Assembly (NCBI GenBank): GCA_031292355.1
Contig: JARLHI010000055.1
Coordinates: forward strand, 62,001-126,000
From: Candidatus Obscuribacterales bacterium
GTDB taxonomy: Bacteria > Cyanobacteriota > Vampirovibrionia > Obscuribacterales > Obscuribacteraceae
DNA: 64,000 nucleotides
Direction: 5' to 3'
Below the pieces are notes generated by a model. That model saw only the letters and a program-made list of their open reading frames with translations, was not told where the DNA came from and did no database searches. Positions within the stretch are counted from its first letter, which is position 1; every line of letters begins with the position of its first letter. Shown here one piece after another: positions 9,201 to 21,200 of this stretch. The position numbers and the translations under genes were made by a program.

Positions 9201-12200
9201 CATTTCTGCAGGTAGTTTTGCCCTAACCGGCGGGCCTTTAGTATTGAATGCGAACGGAACGGCTGCCGGTTCAGGAGCGGGCGGTCAGATAAACCTGTCA
9301 GCAACTGGAACTGGTAGCACGATCACTGTAGGCAATGCCGCAGGCAACATTGAATTAAATGTTAATTCTGGGAGCACCGGCGGCAATGCCGGCTCAGTAT
9401 CGGTTTCTACGGGTGGCAATCTAACAGTCAACTCGACCACTGGCATTTTAGCTAATGTTCTCGGCGCAGGCGCGGCAGGCAACGGAGCGACGATTGACCT
9501 GCAAGCGGGGAAGGCAGGCGCGGGTAGCCTGGCGATCACAGGCTCATTGAACGGCAGCGCTGGCAGTGGTGGTGGCTCGGGAGGCACCGTTTCACTCATA
9601 AGCAATAGTGCAACCGCATTCAATATTGATGGCGGCGGCGCAAACGGCATTAGTGGCACCATTACAGCAAACGCTGGTGGAGTGGCTGGCAATGCAGCGG
9701 GTACTGTGTTCGTGCAGAACAAAGGCACAGGTGGAATCAATCTTTCTGTACCTGCAGCGATCGCTGTTAATGCCTCTGCTGCTGGCGGAAACGGCGGCAA
9801 TGTCACACTCGACGCCGGGCCAGGTACGTTAACTCTTGCAGCTGGCACGTTGAACGCTAATGCGACCGGTCCAGGAAGTTTCAATGGCGGGACCATCACA
9901 CTCAATGGCAATGCCATCGCAATACCGGGTGGAGCATTTACAACATCGGCCAATGGAGCTGGCGGTGGTAATGGTGGTGTCGTTACTGTCACGGCAGCAA
10001 CAGGCAACATTGGTGTTGGCACAACCGCCGGTAATTTAATTGTTTCCACAACCGGCGGCAGCGCTGGCTCTGCCACCGGCAATGGTGGCACCGTCAACCT
10101 AACTGCCTCGACTGGCAATGTGACAGTTTCTAATCCTGCCGCCTTCGAAGTTGGTCCACTCGGCTTAAATGGTAATGGCTCAAACATCACCTTGTCCGCT
10201 GGAAGTACATCAGCTGCAGGAAATTTGCTAGTAACCGGATCGCTCAGCGCAAATGGCATAGGTACTGGAGCGGCCGGTGACATAACTTTGTTCAGCAACA
10301 GCACCACCGCTTTCACAATCGGCAGTGCCCCTGGCTTAAACGGAGTAAGCGGAACAGTTTCGGCTTCTTCTGGAGCGACTGCAACAGGAGCTAGCGCTGG
10401 AAACGTTTCGATCACCAACGCAGGTACTGGTGGTATCACCCTAGCCTCAGATACTGCCGTAGCTGCCAATGCTCCGATAGCCGGAGGGAATGGCGGCAAC
10501 ATTTCGCTTTTAGCTCCCAACGGACCAGTCACTTTACCTAACGGAACACTAAGTGTTAATGGAACTGGAGCAACTGGAAACGGTGGCACGATAACGATTA
10601 CCGACAACACCTTAACCGCGGGCACGGTCGCATTTAGCGCAAACGCATCTGGTACGGGTAATGGTGGAATTATCTCTATCACTAGTGCCGATCCCGCTGC
10701 GAAAAATATCGATGCTGCTGATTTAAGTTTTTCAGCAACTGGCGGTTCGGCTGGCTCAGCATTCGGTAGTGGTGGTTCAGTTACTTTCATAAACGCGGGA
10801 AGTGTCACGGTTGATCCGACAGCCATTACAGACAATCCAATTGGAACTAGCGGCAACGGTGGGACCATTAAACTTGCATCGACGAGCGGCGATCTGCTTG
10901 TTACGAATTCCATTCAAGTAAATGGTGTTGGCGGTGGTGCAGGCGGAACTGTTAGTTTGAGCAGCAACAGTGCTTCTCCTTTTACAGTGACGAACGTAAC
11001 TCCTGGCCCGAATGGTGTTGACGGTACTGTTTCAGCAACTGGTAGCTCGGGCGGAAACATTTCGCTGAATAACACTGGCAGCGGCGGCGTCACTTTGACA
11101 TCGACTAGTGTTCTAAATAATGCTGCTACTGCCGGTAATGGTGGAAATCTCTCTATCACTTCATCTGGCGGGCCGATCAATATTCCGCCTGGCACCTTCA
11201 ATGTCAGCGCTGTCGGCGTCACTAATGGTAACGGCGGCAACGTCACCATAATTGGCACCGACGTCAACGTCACCCCGCCATCCGCTCCACTCAACATAAT
11301 GTCAAACGGGCTTGGTACAGGTAATGCTGGCGCCGTGAATGTAGTAGCGACAGCGGCGGGTAGCACTTTAAGTATTGGCCCAGGCAATGGTGACATTAAT
11401 ATCACTGGCAATGCTGGAGCCACGAACACGGGGCTAGCTTCCCCCGTTATTATCACGAGCGGTGGAAACCTGACTGTCGACCCTGCAGGCCTCAATTTGC
11501 TTCCAGCGGCTAACGGCGATGGCACGACAGTTGTTCTTACTGCTGGCACAAGCGGCACCGGCAATCTGTTAGTCACTGGCAACATTGATGTCAGTGGCGC
11601 AGGTACAGGTAATGGCGGCTCAGTTACCCTGACGTCAGCTTCAGCAACACCATTTACCGTTAATCAAAACGCTACAGTAAACGGTATCGACGGAACGATC
11701 TCAGCTAATGGCGGACCACAAGGTGGAAACGCAGGTTCGATCACTATAAATGCTCTCGGTGTTACCGGTGGTGCCAATGGTGGAATTAATTTAGGTCCAA
11801 CCACCAACGTATCTTTCAACCCACTATCATCCGGTGCTGGTGGCAATGGCGGCAACCTAACGTTAAACGCCACAAACCCGGCCGGTTCAGATGGACCAAT
11901 CACAACAAACGGTGGGACCTTAAACGCTAGCGCACTGGGCACAGGAACCCAAAGTGGGGGCACGATCACATTCAGCTCTAGCGTTTTGAATGTTAATCCG
12001 GCAACCGGCCCTTTGATCCTCACAGCAAATGGTGCCCCTGGTTCTTCCGGAAATCCTGGCGGCAATGGTGGCACCATAAATGTCACAACTACAAGTGCTA
12101 CTGGTGACATAACAGTTGGCAACACCACTGGTCAGATAGAAACATCTGCTACTGGTGGCGGGTCCGGCTCGACATCAGGAAACGGCGGCACCATTGCACT

Positions 12201-15200
12201 TAGCGCCGGCGGTAATCTAACTGTCACCGATACAACGTATGTCAATGTTGCGGTATTAGGTACAAACGGTAATGGTGGCAACATTAGCCTCGCATCCTCC
12301 ACCAAAGCCACAAACGACAACATGCAAGTGACGGGCAACTTGAGTGCTAACGGAGCTGGCACGGGCAATGGTGGAACTGTTAACCTATCCTATAGTTCTA
12401 CCGCAGGCGCCTTAACAGTTGGCAGCGCGACTGCAGGGAATTTTGTCACCGGCAATATCAATGCTGATGCCCCAGGAACAGGTAACGGCGGCACAGTCAC
12501 TATTGCTAACGCAGCAACCGGCTCCAATCTAGATATCAATCTCACTAACAACGCGGTAATCAGCGCTAATGCCGCGACTGCCTCGTATCCAAGCAATACG
12601 ACACCGCTCGGTAATCTGATTCTCAACTCTGCTACTGGTAATGTCGACGTCGCCGGAGCAGGTAAACTCACTGGATTTATAAACAGCCAGGGTACCTCTG
12701 TCACAGTGGACCCAACAGCCACCGGAGCTGTCACAACAGTAGGTGCAATATCTGCAACCAATGGTAACGCAGTCATCAATGCCAGTAATGGTACCGTAGC
12801 TGTTCCGCTGGGACACATAGCATCTGCTACCGGCAATATCAACATCAATACACAAACCTTCTATATTGATGGAACTGTCACTACAAGCGGGGCCGCCGCC
12901 AGTATTAACGTCAATAGCCCGGGCAATTTGTATGTTGGCGGTAACGGATTGATGCAGGTGACTGGAGGCGGGGCAGCCAGTATCAATGTCGTCGCCAATA
13001 CTGGCGATATGTTAACTCTAGACAAAGCACCGGTTTATGCACCCGGCGCTGCAGGCACTGTGCTATTCAGCGCAATTGGCACAGGCGGACAGATCGTCCT
13101 GGATGCCGGAACCAACCAGAACATGAGAGATGGCAATCCAGCAACGATTCAAAGTCCGAGCCTGATATTCAACAATGATGCAGCCTTCACCGCGCGCGGA
13201 GCGACTGTTTATACAGTTGATTCAGGTCCAGCTGGCTCCAACCAACCACTGACGATCACTACGGCTCAAAATGGTAGTGGACAAATCCAAACCAGTGGCG
13301 GCAGCATCAACATAACGAATAACGACAGCGGTCAGCCAATCACCTTCGCAAGCTCATCCACCACTCCCCCTCCTCCTTCTACTACTCTTAACCTCGATGG
13401 CGGACCGGTTACCGTAACTCAAAATAATTCATCTACTACGGTTAATTCCGGCGTCAACGTTCTCAGTGATAACAACATTACAATGAACGCGAACGAAGGG
13501 TCGGTCATCAACAATGGTCTAATCTCCACAAGCAAAGCGTCTGGATTTGTCGATATTCTTAGCAATGCAGATTTAACCGTAGGTGGAACAGGAACTATCT
13601 CTGTCACCGGTGGTGGTGCAGGCGCTATCAACGTTGATGCTTCAAACGGCGTGACCACAGGTCACTTCTTAGACTTTACCGGCTCACAAACTTTCAACGC
13701 CGGAACCGGCGGATCGGTCACCTGGAGTTCACCATATTGCCCTCCTGCAGGGACTATGGGTTCGGTCAATATCTCAGCCGGTCAAACTGAGTTAGTGCAA
13801 TCAGGCGTACCTCTAACGATCATCACCCCAATCCTCACATTTGGCGCTGCCTCTGGTATCACCGACACGGCTACGAGTGGAACAGGAATAAATGTTGTAT
13901 CCGGTGGCGATTGCTGGTTGACCGTAACGACGCCGACTGGCTCAACGGCTGCAATGACTACGTCAGGAGCTAACTTCAATTTCTCGACTGGTCCGGTGGG
14001 TGGACCTGCTGCCGTCGGTGATCCAGTTATTTTCAATCAGTCCGGTACTGGCAATTCCCAGTTGACGTTGAACGGTGGAACCGTCACAACAACATCTTCT
14101 GGAGCTAATACCACCGTCACCTCTGGCACGACCATTCTCGCTAATAACAGTATTACGATGAATGTTAATAACGGTACCTTGCAAGCTGATGGCACCATTC
14201 ATTCAACAACAGCCACAGGAGCTGCAGGCACAATCAATGTACTCAGTACAGGTACACTCGGTCTCAATAGTACAGGTAATATCACCGTTGACCCAACCGC
14301 GGCTAATGGTGGCGCTGGTGGTACTATCAATGTCAATGCTGCCGGCGCCTTAACGGTTCAGGCTGGCAATCTTGATGCCAGTGCGGTTCTGGCAGGAACA
14401 GGAACTGGGGGCGCTGGTGGCACGATTTCAGTCACATCCTCGACCCTAGCAATAACCGGTGGCGCACCACTTAGCCTGACAGCCAATGCTGCAGGGGCGG
14501 GCAATGGTGGCTCAATCTCAGTCAAGACAACTTCAGCGACAGGAGATATCACAGTCAGTCCAGGAGCTGGAGGCGTTTCGTTCCAGGCTCAGGGCGGTGC
14601 GACTTCTGGAAATGGTGGAACGGTCAACGTCACGGCAGGCAACAATCTAACCCTGGCATCTGCAACAAACACCATTGACGTCACACCTTTGAGTACTACC
14701 GGAAACGGTGGCACCGTTAATCTGACGGGCAGTAATGCCTCGGGAGGAGGGACACTGACACTTGGTCAGAGCGTCAATACAAATGCCCTCGCCGGCGGCA
14801 CCGGAAGTGGTGGCGCGATTTCGGTGGTTAATAACAGCACAGCTCTGTTGTCCATACCGTCTGGCACTCTCAGCGCAGATTCCGGTAGCCTGGGTGGTAT
14901 AGGCGGTAAGGTCACAGTCACGAATAACTTGTTTGGCGTACAACTTCAAGGAGACATCACAGCCACAGGCGCAAGCAATACATCACCGACTGCAGGCAAC
15001 TCAGGTCAGATTGCTATTTCATCAACAGGAGGCAAAGTTGAGTTTGATGGTGGCACGCTGAATGCCAGCGGCACAACAGGCGCTGCTAATAGCTCCGGCG
15101 GTGCAGTCACTGTTACAGCATCTAGCATTACTCAACCATCCGGCACCGAAATATTCCAAGCCAATGGCAGTGGCATTGGTGCTGGAGGAAAACTGAGTTT

Positions 15201-18200
15201 AACGACGACTGGAGCAACCGGTGACATCACACTTGGCGCTGGTTTCCAATTAAATGCAACAGGTGGATCGGCGGGCTCCGCCTCAGGCAATGGCGGCAGT
15301 GTCACTGTATCCGCCGGACGCGCCCTCGACCTCGGAACTGGTTCTATTGATGTAACGCCTAAAGGCACTAGCGGCAATGGCGGGTCTGTTGCTCTCACAG
15401 CGAGCACGAGTGCCCCCGGCGCCATGTCTCTAAGTGAAACAATCAACGCCAATGGAGTAGGAACCGGAAATGGTGGCACAGTCGCCATCACCGACAACAG
15501 CAATAATGCAATTGTCATTCCAACGTCAGGTATATCCGCTAATTCCGGTACCACTGGATACGGCGGCAGTGTCTCTATCACTAATACAGGCAATGCCGGG
15601 GGCAATGGCGGTATTGAAATTCAAAGTGGTACTATTTCTGCCACTGGTTCGGCTAATACCGCTCTCAATCACGGTTCCATCACAGTAAACGCTGTTGGAG
15701 GAACAAATTCTGGGCTAGTGCAATTGGATGGCGGTAGTCTTACTGCCGATGCCACAGGTGCAGGCAATAGCAATGGTGGTGCTGTATCTGTAGCCGGTGG
15801 AACTGTCAGTTTAACTGGCGTCAGTGAAAATCTTACAGCCAATGCTAGCGGCACCGGAAATGGCGGAAGTGTCTCTATATCCACAGTTGGTGTAGGTGGT
15901 AACATCACAGTAGGTACAAGCGGAAGCGGTCTTAACCTGTCGGCTACCGGTGGTTCAGCCGGTTCTACTTCGGGTAACGGCGGCGCGGTAACCGTCTCGG
16001 CTAGCGGCAATTTGTCGTTACCCAACGGAGCCGCAATCGCAGTTAATCCTTTAGGCAATAACGGCAACGGCGGCACCATCAACCTCACGGGCGGTGCCGG
16101 AACAGCTAACGCAAGCGGTTATGTTGCTGTTAACCAAGGGCTCACTGCTGACGGGGCAGGAACGGGTACCGGCGGGACAATTCTGGTTTCATATAAAGAT
16201 CCGACAGCAGCTGATGTCTTGTCTGTAGGCTCAGCCACTGGCAACAACTACGTTGACGGCGCAATACATGCCGATGGCGGCGCGACAGGCAATGGTGGTG
16301 CAGTTACCATCACTAATACATCCACCACTGCTGGCGCAACGTTAACAGTACAACAGACAGCCGACATAACCGCTGCTGGTGGCACCACCAGTGGAGCACT
16401 CGGTAATATCAATTTCCCCACTGCGGTGGCTAATCCATTACCGGTTAGCGTTACTGGCGATGCGAATTTGACTGGTCTGGTCAACTCTAATGGCACATCC
16501 GTTTATATCTATCCGCATCCAGCAACTGCAACCACATTGACTGTCGGTACTATTACCGCAACAACTGGTGACGCTTCAGCTTTCACTGATTGTTCGAACG
16601 GTTCACTCACAATTATTCCTGTTGGTTCGTCAATAACCACTACAGGTGCTATTGGTGATGTCCAGTTGATGGGCACCACAGTAACAAACAACGGCAACAT
16701 CTCGTCCAGTCGCGACGTGTATGTCCAAACGCCAACTTACACTCAGGCTTCTGGCACGATGAACATTACTCGTGACCTCAACTTCTCAACTTGCACGACA
16801 GGCACTGCTTTAACTGTGAATGCTTCAACGGCGCTCACAGCTGGTCGCAACATCACATTTGATGTGAGCGACTTCACGAATTCTCCCACTCCAGGTCAAA
16901 TCACTGTCAATGCGCCTTCTATTCTCGCTGGCAGTAACGCCGACACGATTGAAATCAATCCCGGTACAAGCACAGCATCAATCACTTCAACAGGAGCTAT
17001 ACGTGGTGAGGTAGTCGATCCGCTGGCTGTTCCTGGCAGTACGTCAGATACTGTCACCGTCACAGCTAATTCTGCGACGACGCCTCTGGAAGTTGGTCAA
17101 ATTGACGCTCAGCAACTTCCCGGCAGCACCTTTACAGCAACGAACCTGGCTGTTGGTGGCAACATCACCACCGTTGGCAATATCATCGCCAATGGCTCCG
17201 CCGGCACTCCTGTCACTTTAAAAGCAGACAATATCATCAATGATTTTAGCGTCACCGCCGCCAGCTCCGATTTGACCTTAACAAGCACTGGTGCAGGACA
17301 TGCACTGACAGTGTCTCAAAACGCCAATGGTTTACTGTCGTCAACTAATGGTAACGTCAATTTCAATCTGCCAGGCGCGACTGCTCAAGTGACTGTCACC
17401 GGCACTGGTGACATCACAGCCCCGTCGGCAACTAACGGTTATGTAAACTTGAACATCGGCAATTCAACTGCCACGGTGGCTGCTAACGCAATTTTAGGTT
17501 GCGTTGAAGATCCCGGTTACGCCACAACTCCGTCAGGCAATGTCTCAATTAGCGTTGCCCAGAATTATTCAGCCGGTAATCCTTTGACAGTCGGTAATTT
17601 TGCCGCTACACAAACTGGAGCGACATTCTTAGCATCGAATGCTGAAGCTGGCGGAGCCATCACGACTTGCGGCCCGATCACGACGGCCAGCACTTTAACG
17701 CTCAAGGCCGACAACGTGACGAACAACGCCGGCGGCACCGGTTTCGCGCTGACATCTAACTCAGGCGATGTTGTTGTTGAAAGTAGCGCCAATGGTCGAA
17801 CACTTGCTCTGGACAACGCCAATTTGATCACGGCCACCAACGGCAACGTCGATCTAAATGGCACGAGCACCACTACAACAGGTGCCGTTACTGTAACTGG
17901 CACGGGTTCACTCATCGCAAACGCTGGTGATTTCATCAATGTCAACTTAGGGGCTGGTGCTGCAAATATCTCCCAAACTACTCTGCAAGGAATCGTGAGG
18001 GACCCCAACGCCAGTGCGACAGCAGGCAGTTCTGGTTCTGTTTTGATCACTGATGCAAGCTCCACAACCCTACAATTAGGTACTTTTGGCTCGACATCGA
18101 CGATTAGCGTGACCAATTCCGGAGGTTCGACTGGAACCGGCGATGTGAGCATCGCTACGGGAAGTTTCGCGACCACATCGATTACGCTTTCTGCAAGCGG

Positions 18201-21200
18201 CGCACACGCTAGCATCAATGATTTCACTGGCTCTTATCTCACAACGGGAGCCACAGGCAGTGTCATATTGAGCGCCAATGGCGGTCTCGGTGACGGTACT
18301 GGTGGATTTCCTGGTGGTGTCGGCAATTGCGACTTCCCTGTCTTTACGAACACTCCTTTCCTCACTCTAAATGCGCCAAATGGTTCTGTCAGAGTCACAG
18401 ACAGTGCAGCGGCGCAATTCGTCAGTGCAAACTCAGCGAATGGCTCAAGCGCTCTCACTTCATTCCATGTTGAAGACGATGCCACCAGCGCGGGCGCATT
18501 GGGTTTCCAGAGTGGTTCTTCGATCACCTCTTTCAACACTGTCTTAAACACCACTGCTGGAGGCATCGATTTAACCAACGCCAATATCCAGGCAACCGCT
18601 GGAGCTGGAGTAGGCAATGTTGAAATTGTCTCCTACTTAAATATCTCAGGGACGCCGACGACACTTAACCCAGGTGCGTTGATTCTCGATTCAACTAATG
18701 GAGACATTGGTACTAACGCCACTCCATTTGTTGTCACTACTCCAACTTTCTCGGCGAGCGCCCCTTTAGGCTCGGTCTATATTAACGATACAAGTGCTGG
18801 TGTTGCCGGAGTGGTGACGATTGTCAATCCTGACACCACAAATATTGCCTGCGGTATTACAATCACTAGTGCCAATACAGCCCTCAATAACTATTATGTC
18901 GAAGCCACAAATGCTAATGCCACTAATCTAGTTACAGGCTCAGGTGTCACCGTTACGACCACCGGAGCAAGCGGTCATGTGGCCGCAGTTGCACCTCATG
19001 GAGCAGTCGGCAATGGCACCACGCCATTTGCTACCGCGACCAACAATGTCACCGCAAACGCTGGCAATGGTCTCGTTAACGTCTCCAACAACAATGGGAC
19101 GAACCCAGTAACGCTCGTTGGCGGCAACATTCTCGGAACGACTCTCGATAATTCAGCAAGCACCACATACACCTTCACTCAAGCTGGCGCTGGTGCCCTC
19201 AACAATAATGACCAGGTCACGGGCGGCACAGGCGTCACACTAAATACGCCTGGTACTATCAACAATCAGGCTAGTGCTCATATCACCGCCACAACCGGTA
19301 ATGTCACTTTAGCCAGTATTAGTCCGACAACATCGCCCCTAACCGTTAATACATCCACCGGCTCACTGATCACTGCCACTACCGGCAATATCAACTTCAA
19401 CACTACCAGCGCTCCTGGACAGGTGAGCATTACTGGCACTGGTGATATCACGGCGCCATCTGCTGTGAATGGTTTTGTCAATCTCAATATAGGAAGTTCA
19501 ACGGCCACCGTTGCCGCAAATGCAATAGTTGGTTGCGTTGAAGACCCCGAATCTTCGACAACTCCATCAGGCACCGTTTCAATTACAGTCGCGCAAGATT
19601 ATTCAGCAGGCAATCCTTTGACGGTCGGTAATTTTGCCGCCACGCAACCCGGCGCTACATTCACGGCGACAAATTCGAGTCTTACCGGTGGTGTCAGTAC
19701 TTGCGGAAACATCACGGCAGACGGCAACACCACATTGAGCGCTAGCAATGTCACCAACACCAGTTACACTGTCACTTCCAATAATGGCAATGTCATCGTT
19801 TCAGGCACCGGTTCTGGTGCACTACTTACCCTTGCCAATTCTGGCTCATTAGTTTCAGACACAGGCACCGTTGATTTGAACGCAGCAGGGGCTGAAGGTC
19901 CTGTGCTGGTTACAGGCACCGGCACCATAAGCGCTGCGACAAGTGTAAATACGAACATAGGTTCAGGGACTGCAAATATCACTCAGGGAACGATTTCCGG
20001 TCTAATCCAAGATCCACTGGCAGGAACCACCCAGTCAGGTACGGTCGCTATCACGGTGAGCAGTGCAACCGCACTGAGCTTAGGAGCTTTCAATTCAAGC
20101 AACACAGTCACTGCCATCAATAATGGTAACGCCATAAGTGGCATCGGCGACGTGACTATCTCGGCCAACACATCTGGAACTAATGGCGTCATTATTAAGG
20201 CGCTAGGTAGCAATGGTAATATCACCGACGTCGGTGGCTTCACCTTGACCAGTCCCACATCTGTCACATTGCTGGCTAATGGCGGACCCACGAGCGGAGT
20301 AGGCGGGATATCCGGAGGAGTCGGCGATTGTGCCAGTCCTGTCCTGGTCAACACACCTGTCCTTACGGCCAACGCGCAAAACGGTTCAGTAAGAGTAACT
20401 GACAGCGCTGCTGTCGTCGTTACTGGTACCAACACCGCCAACGGAACTAACTCTGGCACCTCATATCATTTAGAGGATGATGCCGCGGTTGCTAATGCTA
20501 TTTCATTCGCCGGTGGTTCCACGCTAACAGCGTTTACAACCATTTTGAACACGCCAAATGGTGGCATCAACCTGACCAACGCAAATATCGCAGCAGGCGG
20601 CGGGGCAGGCACCGGCAACATCGAAATCGTCACCAAAGACGATATCGCCGGTGTACCAACCACCAACTTCGCACCAGGTACTTTGATTCTAGCTTCAACT
20701 AACGGTTCAATCGGCGCAGCGAATGCTCCACTCATAACTGGCGCTACGAACATCTCAGCGAGCGCACCTACTGGCGGAGTTTATATCGACGACACCAACA
20801 CGGGCACCGTGAATGTCGTCAATCCTAATACAGCTGGACTACATTGCGGTTTGACCATCACTGGTCCAAACACCGCTGCCACTCGGTACTTCATTGAAGG
20901 TAGTGGCTCGCTTGTTACTGGAACAGGAGTTACTGTCACCGCTCCGTCTGTTGTTGTCAGTGCGACCAACAACATTGGTACGGGTCTCAGCGCTTTCTCG
21001 ACAGCCACACAAACATTGAGCGCCGAAGGCGGCGGGAACGTCAGTATTGCAAATGGTAGCGCCACAACTACGACTTTACAGAATCAGACTGTTGGCACCA
21101 ACACCTACAACAATTCAGCAGGCGGCACGTACACCATCAGTCAAACTGGCGGCGGTGACCTAAGTGTTGCCAACAATAACAATGTGACTGGTACAAGTGG

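Noticed and set aside
9285..10913. A 542-codon open frame on the minus strand
   Set aside because: It lies antisense to the giant protein and is an echo of its Gly/Asn/Thr-rich GGN and ACN codons, which produce Pro/Val-rich antisense frames without stops. No ribosome-binding site or family resemblance.
8830..12500. Possible CRISPR array because of regular repeats
   Set aside because: The repeats are diverged coding modules of about 690 bases in a continuous frame, with no short identical repeats and unique spacers.
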